Numbered from the stretch's first letter, positions 37,701 to 49,459 are shown. The stretch is DNA of 64,000 nt from Bryum argenteum (GCA_037043015.1 CM073328.1:12807495-12871494); one strand, 5' to 3'. A program made the numbers and translations. The notes: generated by a model not told the origin, from the sequence alone.

Positions 37701-39125
37701 TCCCATGTTATACGGTTGAAAAAACATTGTCTTTTCTCTTCCATAGAAGCTCCCGGCATGCTTTCCAAACACTCAACAAATAAATTCTTAGCTCTTGCAC
37801 CTTTGAATAGCTTAACATCATTGGGATTTCCTATTGGATCCTTGTAAAACATTGGTCTTAATGTAATCCATGAAGAGTCCACATTATGCCTCTCTCTCAA
37901 AGCTTTATAATTTTTTTTGCGTTTTCAACATTTAGAATACGTTGGTTTGTAAAACCATCGGTAGGAGCTCGAACATGTTTCATATCAACAGTAAATGAGA
38001 AATCTTTCCCATAAATATACCCTCCATCAATTTCCTCTTGAGTTGGAGGATTGAAAGACTCTTCTATAGAAGAATTAGCTTGAGAGGTAACTAATCTTTT
38101 TCTTTTACCTTTTGATTGTTGAGCAATTGGAGCCTGAGTAGGAGTTTGTAAATCCTCTACAGTCAATTCAAATTTGGTGTCTCTTTGAAAATGCAATGGT
38201 ACTTGAGAACACAATACAATTTGAAGTTGAGAATCAACAATGGCTTCACGTTCATAAGGAAACGATAACGCTCCACGCCATTCTGAATTTTAGAAGGCTC
38301 TTCAGGTTCTTCTACAACGCTCTCATTTGACAAAGTGTCAGAAGCTCTTGAATGAAAGCGTTCATAAGAGTTCATATATTCAACCATATGATCTTCTTGA
38401 ACCCGATTAAGACCTTGCGATACTTGAAGCATAAATGAACGAAGAGATTTTTGAGTCTCGTGAAGGTCATTCCACCATTTTACACCATGATTACTGTTTT
38501 GGGTATTAGAACTGAAAAAGAGTTAAAGATTCCATGTGGTGAAAAGTTTCATTTCGAATATCACCTTAGCCTCTTAGAATAGTTATTCTATATTTGTTGT
38601 ATATTTACCTTATATTTGAGAATTTATAAAATGCAATATTGATATATCATTTTGTTGAGTTCTCATGTGAATGGATCTTTTTTCATGACTAACAATTATT
38701 GTCATTATGTGTGTATCTAAATTCAAAACTTCAACAATTTTGTGCATAATTGAACTTGCATGTACATACCTCATTTTTTTCTTCTTGTAAGTGAAATACA
38801 TATATTTCAATTACTATATATAATTATATATTTATATTTATGATCATAGATGGATTCTTGGTAAAAGGAGCAATAAAGAGTTATAAGAAAATCCTAGCAA
38901 TGTTTATATTATTTTTATCAACTCAAACTTTTCATCAATTGCAATTGTAATTTCCTCAATAACAAAGCATAATAAACTTAAAATGTATCCTTATTTTTAA
39001 TTTTAATTTTTCTAACTAGTAGGATAGTTATAAGTGGTGAATTTTTCGTTGAAATTGATATGTTTCCAAAAAAACCTTATGTGCACTTTTACACATTGAA
39101 TTGCACTTTTAACGAAACCCTTGTT
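34773..39125 (-). mobile_element. Unclassified 4.35-kb DNA transposon, CTAC duplication
   Basis: The left end AACAAGGGTTTTGTTAAAAG and the right end CTTTTAACGAAACCCTTGTT are complementary at 22 of the 23 terminal positions (inverted repeats 34,773-34,795 and 39,103-39,125). A perfect 4-bp CTAC flanks each side (34,769-34,772 and 39,126-39,129). Subterminal GTGCAC motifs occur at both ends. The one long gene inside (35,404-38,515, minus) shows no DDE-type transposase motif I can identify. Superfamilies with 4-bp duplications include Sola, Ginger and Academ, but neither the ends nor the protein give me a match. The boundaries are well supported; the classification is open. Confidence 0.8.
35404..38515 (-). 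pseudogene. Large protein of the CTAC element (ParB-like PVDGQH motif, acidic tail)
   Basis: The coding region starts at a TTTTTCAG acceptor near 38,516 and runs leftwards for over 950 codons. Four breaks are seen: a frame change near 38,285, a one-base indel in the T8 run near 37,912, an in-frame TAG at 36,551-36,553, and a frame change in an A-run near 35,765. The longest piece (37,900-36,554) contains WEPVDGQHVQHAC (motif at 37,691), ARRPATIVLYDN and GRPNAEDENRKKF. This arrangement recalls ParB/DndB-type DGQH domains. The next piece has GDVQRWNVIFMLP and WMLVMEGFSHLIENVCG, then an acidic run (DESDEDDAGDDEDDSDD). The spacing vaguely recalls the motifs of ParB-methyltransferase fusions in phages, with catalytic residues replaced. 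This is inference; the protein may be the element's mobilisation enzyme or a passenger. Confidence 0.6.
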
Positions 39126-39835
39126 CTACACAATAGTGTACAAATATTGTGTCGCTTGACAAGAGTATTGTTTTGTATATAAATATTCAAACGATTTTGG
39201 ACTGATGGGCATTATAATTTTGTTTTAGTGACCTCATTTGATATTAGTTTCTATGATAAGCGTCAACAACTTGTTTCTTACCGTATGCATTATCAACAAG
39301 TTGATGGCTTGCAATTGCTACATCACTCGCTATTTTATTTTATTTACTAGGACATTTCAATACCTCATATGCCTATGATTTTGTTGGAGAGATAAGACAA
39401 TATCAAATCCTTGACCATTTTACTACAATTATATGACATCATTTCTTTTGTGCTCTTGATTATTGTGAAATTCAAACATGTCACTTTTATTATCAACACT
39501 AGCGGAGAACTCGTTGTACCAACGAGAATAGGTTTAATTCAAGTTCAGCTTTTAGCTAAAATCAATATTTACTCGTTCATTGTTCTCTCTTATTTTGAGA
39601 ATTGGTTTCTCATACTCTTGTTTTTTCATCCTCCACCTCTACTTGTCCCTCTCTTCTCATCTCCTTGCCTTCTCGTCCCTTTATCCTTGCTCCTTTTTAT
39701 TTTCTCTTGTCTCCTTATTCCTTATCTCCTTGTCCTTCTGTCTCTCTCTTTGTCCCTTCATTTGGTTCACATAAAAGACTAGACATGTGGACAAAAATCT
39801 ATTCATTCAATAGAATTTTCACGGGTTTTTAGCTA

Positions 39836-40936
39836 CACTAAAAATGATATCTAGTGTTGGCAACACTAAACACGAACAACAACACCAATTGTCAACAATG
39901 GTAGGATTGTAGCAACTCTAATTGTCAATTCCAACACCAATTTTGAACAATAGTAAGTATTAAAGAATCAAGTATATACATTGACATCTAGTGTTGGATT
40001 GTAGAATATAATTGTATACATTCTTTCAAATTGTGAGAAAATTCCAATTATCAAAAAATGAATCGTATGGCAACTATATGAAATGTGTGACAAGCTTAGA
40101 GCAATGGCCACTTCGAACCAATTGTTGCAGTGTGAATTCCCAATTGAGTATGAGTTTGTTTGATAAACACTACTCCAACAACTTCTGACACAACGTCAAC
40201 TTCTAACCCTGAAGAAACTCTGACTCCAAACCCTCCGTGGCAACTCTAACTATGATATAATGAGATAATCCCTACCATGAGTGAATGAGCGCTTGTGGCC
40301 AACTACAGTGCAGTTTCCTACAATCCTTCGCATGGTTGAGCGTGCTGCTCACTTTGCAAGGGATGCAATCAAGCTTGTGTTTGGAAAGGGGAGGTGAGGA
40401 ACAAGTAGGTTTTGGAAAGGAGGAGGTGAAGATTGACAAAGAAAGGAGGAAGGTGGCCGCTCGATGAAAGGTTGTGATAAAGAAATGGGAGCTCAAACAC
40501 TAATTGTCCAATATGTGACAATTGGTGTTGTGCAGGGTAAATACACTAAGGTTGACTGCCCTAAAACCACCAACTTAAGGATTCTGAGCTTTTTTTTGCA
40601 GAGTTATTCTTGGGGTATATTTTTCCCATGTAGGAAAGTTATTTTCTAACAGAATGCAATTTTTTTGGAATTTTGTGCCCATTACTGAAATAGATACAAA
40701 TTTCTGGAGGTAAAAGTACTTCGTGACCCAAACCTGATTTGTAGGTTTTCCCATTGTCACACCATGCGGTACCCAAAACCACCAGCTTTTTCTTTGCAGG
40801 GATTGGTCAATATTTGGTGTTTCTGGATATCAACTGTGGTGGTTTAAGAAAGGTCTACATATCAGAGATGGGGAAGGTGGTGGTTTTAGGACACTCCACC
40901 GTATTTGTCATTCAACACTAAATATAATTTTTAGTG
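39836..40936. mobile_element. CACTA-like non-autonomous element
   Basis: The left end CACTAAAAATGATATCTAGT continues GTTG, and the right end reads ...ATAATTTTTAGTG. They are complementary at most of 24 positions, and the next TA on each side also matches. Subterminal repeats of the type CAATTGTCAACA or AATTGGTGTTG occur at both ends. A second inverted-repeat element is nested near the right end. Flanking TA on both sides would be a 2-bp duplication, unusual for plant CACTA elements, where 3 bp is typical. Confidence 0.65.
40547..40903. mobile_element. Nested inverted-repeat MITE
   Basis: CCCTAAAACCACCAACTT at the left pairs with AAGGTGGTGGTTTTAGG at the right. A related end, GTCCTAAAAGCACCACCTT, occurs at about 59,907-59,925. 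The interior is non-coding. Confidence 0.6.
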
Positions 40937-41283
40937 TAGTGGTTTCATGAATGGACAGGCTAGTGTGCCAAAAATAGTTAAGGATTCCCCATTCTGAAAT
41001 TTGGACGGTTATTGAGCAGGTAACCTTATTCAAAAGTTGAGGATACATGGGACATTGGGAGAATGGGAGAGTCCACTCGGTACAAATTTCAATAAGTAAT
41101 ATTCTCTAGAACATGAATCATGTGCCGTTGAGAGTCAACCTACTATAACTAAATAAACCAAATAAATGAAGGGGGTGACAGCGCCTCATTACTATGCCAG
41201 CATGTCGTTATCCACAAAACCGACACTACGACTCTCGTAATACAGTTTATATTTTAAAAGAACACGCCTCTTAACATGTCCAC

Positions 41284-41355
41284 GGTCCCATAGTCCAGTG
41301 GTTACGACTTTGGACTTTGAATCCAAAAACCCGAGTTCGAATCTCGGTGGGACCT
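41284..41355 (+). tRNA. trnQ-UUG: tRNA-Gln (UUG anticodon)
   Basis: A 72-nt cloverleaf. The acceptor stem GGTCCCA pairs with TGGGACC, with discriminator T at 41,355. The D arm contains box A TAGTCCAGTGG. The anticodon arm TTGGA-CTTTGAA-TCCAA has anticodon TTG. The T arm has box B GAGTTCGAATCTC. It closely matches nuclear plant tRNA-Gln. No intron is present. It reads glutamine CAA codons. Confidence 0.96.
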
Positions 41356-41489
41356 CCTATATTTTCTCTTTGCTCCGGATCGATATCAGGTTCTTCTCTT
41401 CGAGATTTTGATTCGGAGCGATGACGAATTTGACGCTGGCATTCAACACAGTTTAAGTATATGATTCTCTCTAAAACCCTAAGTCTGAA
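41356..41489. other. tRNA 3' flank
   Basis: Pyrimidine-rich sequence with short T runs (ATTTTCTCTTTG) shortly after the tRNA could end Pol III transcription. Confidence 0.4.
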
Positions 41490-42334
41490 TGAATCTTTTT
41501 GTGGTGGTTTTGCGGAAGCTCGCTAGCTGACATTGTAATACAGGAATGAAATTCATTGTAGGAAACCCAGATGTGGAGAATAATCAGGTGATCATTTGAT
41601 GTTTGGTGTTTCAGGACCTCGATGCTTAGTGAAGGTAGCGAGCGGCTGTGAGCTCCACAATGGTATGAAGCACTAGTTCCATCCAAACACATCAATATCG
41701 CTGAGAGTTGTTGTATCTTTGAGATGTATGAGCATATTTACAAAGCCAAAATTCCATGTTTGGAATCTCCCTGTGGTGGTTTTTGTGGAAGCTCTCTGGC
41801 TGACATTGTAATACAGTGATGAAATTCATTGTAGGAGACCCAGTTATGCATCAATATGTGGAGAATAATCAGGTGACCATTTGGTGTTTGGTGTGAGAGG
41901 ACCTCGATGCTCAATGAAGGTAGCGAGCGGCTGTGAGCTCCACAATGGTATGAAGCACTAGTTCCATCCAAACACATCAATATCGCTGAGAGTTGTTGTA
42001 TCTTTGAGATGTATGAGCATATTTACAAAGCCAAAATTCCATGTTTGGAATCTCCCTGTGGTGGTTTTTGTGGAAGCTCTCTGGCTGACATTGTAATACA
42101 GTGATGAAATTCATTGTAGGAGACCCAGTTATGCATCAATATGTGGAGAATAATCAGGTGACCATTTGGTGTTTGGTGTGAGAGGACCTCGATGCTCAAT
42201 GAAGGTAGCGAGCGGCTGTGAGCTCCACAATGGTATGAAACACTAGTTCCATTCAAACACATCAATATCGCTGAGAGTTGTTGTATCTTTGAGATGTATG
42301 AGTATATTTACAAAGCCAAAATTTCATGTTTGGC
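41490..42334. repeat. Tandem triplication, 285-bp unit
   Basis: Three consecutive copies start near 41,490, 41,762 and 42,047. Copies two and three are almost identical; copy one is shorter by about 13 bp and more diverged. Each holds a similar minus-strand frame of 74-80 codons starting MMCL. This follows from the duplication, has no family match, and is not called as a gene. Confidence 0.95.
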
Positions 42335-43353
42335 TTGCCAGGAACAGACAACGGATACTCCATTGTTAATCTGACCACAATCAAATGTGCTACTTTTATA
42401 ACCGCATGGTCCCTTGTACCCTAGATGTGTGTTGTCAACAACATTGATTTAAAACTGCAACCTGATTAGATTCCGGTCGCTTATAATTCATGCAACAACC
42501 CTGCTTGGGCATTTCAATTTACCTTCAAACACAATCTACATTGAAATTATTTTGTCTCGTCTCCCCTCTCCTCTTTTAGGGCACCCTGAATCTTCCATAC
42601 TCACATACCCTCTTTTTTTTTAAATTCTTGAAACAAAACAACCTTCGACCATGGTCTGCATGAAACGCAAAAAACTCCATAGAGTAAACAATGAACCTGA
42701 CCAAAATAAAAACAGGTATAGAAATGTGCGATTTACATATTGAATTTCAGTGTCTCTCAACGACGACAACCATTTGTTTTTCTTCTTCCCCAGTTGCTTC
42801 GAAACTGAGATTCGGTTGCCTGCAGGGTCTCACCTTGTGATCGTTGAAAGCGAAGAACGAACGGTTTGTTTACAGAGTCAGGGGACAGTCAGTTTCTCCG
42901 AAATGAGGGAGTGTGGATAAGCGGCCAGTACTAACTTAGAGTGGTGGTAGCTTAATGGCAGCGATGGCGTCGGCCGTTGCTCTGCCACTGCCAACTGACA
43001 ATCGCAGTTGACATTCAGACTACACAAGTGGGAGGGAGAAAGGAAACTTGGAGTAAAACTCAGTCGTACTACAGTTTAATAAAACTCTTTCCACATCATT
43101 TCACTCTAGATCTACTCACTCAACTGTAGCTTGGCAACCGACTGGCTCGTGGTAACTTATTGCATGTGTAACTTATTCTGCAATCTATGTGCTTCAGAAT
43201 GATTGCAGATAGGCGCATGAGTAAATGAATCGATAAGCCCAGTCATGCATTCAATGCTTCTTCGCCTGCTTTGAAATTGGGGTTTGGGGTGCTCAAACTT
43301 GCAGCAATTGTCGGTAATGAACTGAAAATGAGGTTGGAGTTGAATTCGACCAC
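42335..43353. other. No recognisable gene
   Basis: Neither strand has a domain or a clear repeat. The part around 42,780-43,020 is GC-richer than its surroundings. Confidence 0.5.
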
Positions 43354-43373
43354 TACACAAGAAGAGTTGTTAA

Positions 43374-43633
43374 CCCCTTAAGGTCCTTGATACAAAATTG
43401 TTTAAATTATCAAAAAGATCTTTCTTCTACTTCAGGTGCAAAGAAACTCAATCTAAGCATGGATAAGAAGATTCAACTGTAGGATCTTGAAGTTAACTCG
43501 ACCCTTTTCTCGAATGTCAAATTTGAACCGTTAATTTTTCTCCAATTCTGAGATTATAATGGTCAATGTTGGCTGAATTTTCTCCTTGCGGAAATTCCAA
43601 AAAGCGATTTCCGCTTTCTTGGACCTTTAGGGG
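43374..43633 (+). mobile_element. piggyBac-like MITE, copy A, TTAA-flanked
   Basis: TTAA at 43,370-43,373 and 43,634-43,637 flank ends CCCCTTAAGGTCC and GGACCTTTAGGGG. The interior motifs GTAGGATCTTGAAGTTAACT and TTATAATGGTCAA are shared with copies B to E. It is 260 bp and non-coding. Confidence 0.9.
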
Positions 43634-43892
43634 TTAATTAGTAGTTGTTAGTTAGTGTTACATGGATATTAGTGTAACAGGTAACTTTTGATTGAAAACA
43701 TTATTTCTCAACTCTCTTATGATTAGTGTTCACTTTGGGCCGCCATTGCCTTTGTCCCTTGTCTTTTCTTCAAGTCACCAATTGCACCACTCCCAAGATA
43801 TTCTTCCTCTTGCAAGAAAGTGTGCATGCTCTTACATTTAGTGTTGTAACCATATAGTGACGTGTGACATTTAGGTTCGCAATTAACATGTA

Positions 43893-43994
43893 CTCCCTCT
43901 GTCCCATTATGATTTTCTGGTAGGTTCTCTCAAATCTACCTTTGGATATAGATTTGAGAGAACCTACCGGAAAATCATAATGGGACAGAGGGAG
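43893..43994. mobile_element. Stowaway-like palindromic MITE, second copy
   Basis: The ends CTCCCTCTGTCCC and GGGACAGAGGGAG are flanked by TA. The 102-bp element is almost a perfect inverted repeat, with the same length as the copy at 10,957. Confidence 0.92.
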
Positions 43995-44022
43995 TATAAA
44001 ACTTATTAACAACTCTTGTGTA

Positions 44023-45446
44023 ATGATCGTGAGTCTCAAGGCTATATGCATCCATTTTGAGTACGATTGGTGTAGAATTCACGAGGAGGCGTACATGATG
44101 ATGCGTCTATAGTTTTTTTTTCATTTGATAATTGCAATCTTGCTCGAAAATTCATGCATGTACATTTGTTTGGTTTCTTGGAAGTTTTGTGCACCAAAGT
44201 GTAAGTGATGAGAAGCATGCAATACTTGAGATTGCAATCGGGAGATTGAGAATTACTAGCTATGTCGTACTAAAGCACCTTGCTACATTTTTTGTTTCAA
44301 AAATTCACCTTACGGCATGGACCAGTTTAACCTTTTGCATGTCCTAGTGCCTTCTTTTCAGAAGTTTCTATAGATGTCACTCAACCTTCTTCATAACAAT
44401 GAACCCTCTTTGATGACACTCTTGTGTAGTGATCAATATATTAAGATGTCACTCAACTCTCGAATTAGACTCTTGCATAGTAACCAACTTACTTGCACAC
44501 ATATCGCTTCAATTAAGTTTGTCATATAGATGCTTGGCGTGTTCGTTTTTGAAGTTTATTCCAAAATTATAAGGCACAATTACACTACTAACACTTGACA
44601 AGATATACAATAATTTTTTGCAGTCTTTAAAAATTCTATACAAGAGTAAATTTTTGCATTGAAAGCAAAATGGGTTTGAATATTCCTACCCTAGAGTATA
44701 ATTTTGACAACTTTTACACATTCTACAAAAACATCTCGCACGTAATAAATCACACAATCACCGCCATTCTCTTGCCAAATTAGGAATCACCACCATAATC
44801 ACACGACAACCATATCCAACAAGGACAAGAAATAGACGAGCAAGCAAAGCCATTCATTTTGCAATAGTAAAAAAATATCTTGTGAGGAAAAAGCCAAAAC
44901 GTAGCCTAGACTAGATTTGGATTCAACAGTGGCTACCACATGGTAAACTTACAATTGGCAGTTAGTTGGGAAAAAGGAAATGAAATAATGGGGGAAGGGG
45001 GGGTTGCATGTTGAATGACAATTGGGTACTTTGTCCATGACAGTTGGAAACCTTCTTCTTCTTCTATATCTTCTAGTCAAAAGGAATTATCCAATGGCAG
45101 GGGAGTGTTGTAGTACCGGCCTATGAAGGATGTCCTGTTGAATGGAAGGGATGTGGCTCCCTATTGGCTCACTCAAAATACAAAATAGTCGGTTTAAAAA
45201 AAATTGGGAAAATAAAAATAAAAATAATAAGACTTATGGATTGCCTTCAATTGTATGTAGGTTAGCCGAACATTTTTGAAGAAGTGTTACTATATCAAAT
45301 TCAAAAGTGTAATTTGTTTCTCCTTCTTTTTCTTGGCACAAAGAAACTCTTCCAATTATTGATTGTAGAGATGTAATAAATTGAATAAATTTAAAGAAAT
45401 AGATAAATTGTTTCTTGAAAGGTAGAGAGAGCTGAAACTAAACTTC
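44023..45446. other. No recognisable gene
   Basis: AT-rich sequence without coding signal on either strand; no repeat boundaries identified. Confidence 0.5.
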
Positions 45447-45449
45447 TAA

Positions 45450-45967
45450 GGGTCGCTTTACACTATGGACCATGAAGATTGACCACGGCCTTCTAAAACT
45501 TGTCATTGGAGAGTATAGTGCACTTGGTCTCATTTCGTTTTACACTGCCATGGGAAAAAAAAAAAAGAATGACCAGTAGCTTTCAAAGTCCCTAAAGTAT
45601 GCTAAATCATACATGGTGAATAATGTTTTCATGATCTCCTTGATTATAGTTGAGTTGAAGAAAATGCCTCCACTCAACTACAAGCAACGAGACCATAAGG
45701 CTCAAAATTTATTGATTGGCTAGTTATTTAAGAAGAAAAGAGGAAGAAGGGGAGGGTAAAAGAGAGAATGATGAAGATTTATATTAAAGGAAATTGAACT
45801 TAAATTTCTCCGAGTCCAAATCCACTTTACACTACAAGAGTGACCAAGCCACTCTACAATTCGTATCTGATTTTTTCATGGCCATGGCTCTTGGCCAAGA
45901 ACCATGACCAAGAAAATGATTTTAATTTTCATGGTCATGGCTCGTGGTCCATAGTGTAAAGGGACCC
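45450..45967. mobile_element. Tourist-like MITE, TAA duplication
   Basis: The left end GGGTCGCTTTACACTATGG continues ACCA, and the right end TGGTCCATAGTGTAAAGGG continues ACCC. They are complementary except at one position. TAA is present at 45,447-45,449 and 45,968-45,970. The interior is non-coding and has secondary GGCCATGG and ACCATGACCA motifs. Confidence 0.85.
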
Positions 45968-45970
45968 TAA

Positions 45971-47023
45971 ATTAACAATTGTTGCAGATAGCTTGGATCT
46001 CTTCTTCTCCCGGCCTAGCTTTGCCAATGAGAGAGTGCAATAAAATCTACTTCCATTTCCTAATGCCATAAGGCCTCAAAAGTACCAAAAAGGCTCGAAA
46101 CAACCCCAACTCATTGCAAGGTGCAAATTTTCAACTTTTGAGAAATCTTTGAGTATGTAACCATAGGATCTAGTACCCAACTTATACATTTATGTGTATA
46201 CCAAGTCTTAATTTCAAATTAAAAATCAAAAACTATGTAAATAAGGAGTTGAGAATACATGGAAGATTTGATTGCTGAGTAGGAAACAAATGAATTATGA
46301 TGTCTACACAAATAATCACAAAAAGTTGTAGGTGAGCATCCATCCTACTCAGCCTCATCTGCAAACTAAATAATATTTAATTTTTATCATTAAATTAGTT
46401 GTTGGAATGCAAATGAATAGATTCCATTTGCATGCCATACTGACAAACTTGTACAACATTGTGTTCATAACTTTTGTCTCTAATACATTATTACATTATT
46501 AACTCGTAGAAGCTTTGTATACTCACTATTGTCAGTAATATTTTAAAATAATTTTGTAGCAATGCATCAGTTCTTCAATACTTATTATGGTATTCTATTT
46601 TATTTAATTGTCTCTCTTGAAAAAAGTGTGGCTTGTTTGATATGATTTCAATTTTAATCGTGCAATCTTCACGATTTGAACCATGCAAGTGTTGTGGGCA
46701 TAGATTGTGAGTACTAGGTGTATCGGTTGGTATAGTCGCTGGTATACTCGAACCACTTTTCTACTAATGATTGGACCACAATACAACTATATATGAAAAA
46801 AATAATCTAAGTGAATTGATTTTAAGATTGAATCGTAAAGGGAGGTTAAATTGACTACTACACCGGCTAAGCAGTTGAAATATAAATCCGACTGAGGAGA
46901 AAGTTTCTCGTAGTACATCACTAAAAACTTGTGGTGAAAATAAAGATTGAGAACCTAGGCTAAGGTAGGTGGCTTGAGATCCACAAACACCGAAAACTAT
47001 CCACTAGGTACATCATTGCTTTG
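45971..47023. other. No recognisable gene
   Basis: AT-rich. The 46,705-46,765 part resembles 10,590-10,650 (GGTTGGTATAGTCGCTGGTA), perhaps remnants of another short repeat. Confidence 0.5.
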
Positions 47024-47035
47024 AATTTTCATGCA

Positions 47036-47347
47036 GATAGATAGAAACTCCGGTCCCTTTCTAAGGGGGCCGGCGTGAATGAAGTGTCCGTTCGTAATGC
47101 TAATATCCCGATGGCCACCGGACAAGGGGAAATTGGAACAATACTACTTCCCCCTCTCGAGGGTGGACACTATAACTACGCTAGTTTCTAGCCTAGTTAC
47201 TAGTGCCTTGAAGATACTTGACATAGTATCCCCCCAAAGGGCTTTGAGGTACCCATACAACAAGGTCCAAGGACCCCCCACAATAGTTGGGTGGACTATA
47301 GTGGTGAGCACCACGCCGGCATGGGGAATAGAACCCACGACCTCCTC
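47036..47347 (-). mobile_element. SINE copy, 5'-truncated, with 12-bp target duplication
   Basis: The tail (GATAGATAG in plus orientation) starts at 47,036 and the element ends at box B at 47,347; box A is missing. The perfect duplication AATTTTCATGCA lies at 47,024-47,035 and 47,348-47,359. Truncation at the tRNA head with an intact duplication means reverse transcription stopped early and the copy still integrated. Confidence 0.92.
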
Positions 47348-47359
47348 AATTTTCATGCA

Positions 47360-49459
47360 CTCAAAGTGCAATTTGCAGATGAATTAGTTTTAGAGACACT
47401 TACAAGTTCCACTTCCAAAATTCCTAGCTAATCTAAAATAAATCCAAAATATACGATCCCAATTGATCTCATCTCATATATATACTTTGCACTGTTTTTT
47501 GACATTAATTCCCTCAAGAACTTCCCAATGTGCTCCCAATCTCAGAACATATTCATTATACAGTGAAGAAGTCCACTGGTCAAGAAATTTAGAAGAGATT
47601 CTAAAATTTAAGAAGAGATTCTCATATTGAATTAGAGAGACTCATGAAATTATGTGATTGGTTGAAAACAAAATTCTTGACCAACCGGTAGCTTTCTCCA
47701 CCGGGCATGAAATTTGTGAGAGGGATGAGCCTCCTACCTTATGACTCTCCTTTCGACCTAAAGGGCTTTTTACTATGGTTGTTTTTGGCAGTGCCTTTTT
47801 CTAACTTAAAAAGTGTAAAAAGTGACATTTTTTCAAACAACAAAGAAATTTCTATGGTAAAACATCCATTTTTAAAACTGAGGCAAGATGATAGTGACAG
47901 CATCCATTGACCTCCATGGAAGTTGACCCAGAAACTGGCCATGTAGTAGTCAAATGGAAGTGTACCTCTAAGTCTCTGCAAGAGGCAAAGCAGGTTAGGT
48001 CTGGCAATTGTGAATGCTGAGAACCAAAGCCAAACAACATTGTTGCTCCACTCTGCCCAAGTCAGATACTTCCAACTTCCAAGTACCAAATACAACACGC
48101 AATAATATACAACCAGTTTGTCAGCAAACCATCTTTTATAGAAAACTTCATTGGACCTGGCACGCGTCCCGATGGGGCTCCGCGAAAGAGGACGTCATGC
48201 AGTCTATGAGGTGCTCGCGCTAGATAGTTGGTTCAAATCCGCTGCTCGCTGCAGTTTGGGAACTCTCAATTCCTTGGAACTTGGGGACGGGGCATTTTGG
48301 CCCCCCTCCCTCCTCCATGCTTGCGCTATGACAAAGTCACATCATGCCAAATTGTTTCCCGTCCTAGCGGATTTTTTTGTTTGGTTGATCTCGAACAACC
48401 CCAAAATGCCATCATGACATTCTTGAACAACGTTGTTGTTGTTGTTATTGTCTCTTTTTCGTAACAAGTTTCGTGACGTCATAAGGTCGTTCGTGGGGCA
48501 CCCACATTCATGCAGGTCGTGGGGCACCCTCCAAAAACTTCAAAAACAATCTTCACAATGCCTGGAAGACAAACTTTGAATGTTATGACCTCTCGAACAA
48601 TATACATCCAAGGGTCAACTTTCAAAGTAGTAACTAACGATAGACTCAAGTACAAGATCTTACGGTTAGAAGTTCAACTAAACCGTTAAACACCGAAGGA
48701 GACCCGAGGGGCTATTTTCTAACAGAATGTGTGCTCTGTAGCTCGCACTGTACTCAACTTTTCACTTATATTTTGATGTCAAACTGGTTACCTTCTTGTG
48801 ATGCATTCAAAAAGTGAAATTTTATAATCACAATTTGTATGAGTGATTTTGTGGTTTGAAAGGATTGTGGTAGGTATAAATTGGGGTTGTATATAACCTT
48901 GTGTAGGAGGTTGCAAGCTCATCATTGATTTGGTTCATTCATGATGCCCAAGTTCAAAATGTGCAATATTCATGATGCCCAATTCCAAAAGATGTTGTGA
49001 TCCAATTTTGGGTTGCCCATTTCACACCCCATGGGCGCTTGAGGGTGAAGGAAAATATGTTGGTTCACACCACTGCAAATGCATAGAGGTAGGAACTCAT
49101 AGTTTTGAGGTTTCAAGCTCTCAAAAAACACTAAAGAAGCTTAGGGGTAAGTAACATAGGCCTCAACACTTCATCGTAGTATGTTCCTTCCGCAGCAGTG
49201 TCATCACCTCGCATTTTTGAACTGAGCACTATCTTATGTAGTAGCTATGACATTCCTTATTCTGAACAGAATCACCCGCTCCAACGAAATAATTCAATGT
49301 TTACTCGATCACCTCATAAAAGGGCTTTCCTAGAATTCTTGACCGCCCGGTGACCTTCTCCACTGTAGTGTAAACATGCCCTCCGAGAGATTTCGGTTAG
49401 ACACACCAATTTCAAACCACTTGTGTTGAACCCCATTGCAAAAACAACAAGTTGTGACC
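47360..49459. other. Mostly gene-free, with repeat remnants and a possible exon fragment
   Basis: On the plus strand 47,907-48,018 reads protein-like (SMEVDPETGHVVVKWKC...), interrupted by a TGA near 48,018; I cannot name it. 48,225-48,245 has a good box B (GGTTCAAATCC) without a clear tRNA fold. GTCGTTCGTGGGGCACCC is repeated at 48,485 and 48,516. 49,065-49,145 repeats text found near 61,350 and 63,500 (CATAGAGGTAG). Confidence 0.4.

Larger units (their letters stand above)
43354..44022. mobile_element. Inverted-repeat element carrying two nested MITEs
   Basis: The left end TACACAAGAAGAGTTGTTAA pairs with the right end TTAACAACTCTTGTGTA. A shorter relative lies at 53,427-53,730. Inside are the piggyBac-like MITE 43,374-43,633, which inserted into the TTAA of GTTGTTAATTAG, and the Stowaway-like palindrome 43,893-43,994. 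Confidence 0.65.

Noticed and set aside
41471..42265. Three similar minus-strand frames starting MMCL
   Set aside because: They follow from the tandem triplication and show no domain; kept only as a low-interest observation.
48225..48245. Box B-like GGTTCAAATCC suggesting a tRNA
   Set aside because: No acceptor stem or anticodon arm could be folded around it; perhaps a SINE relic or chance.
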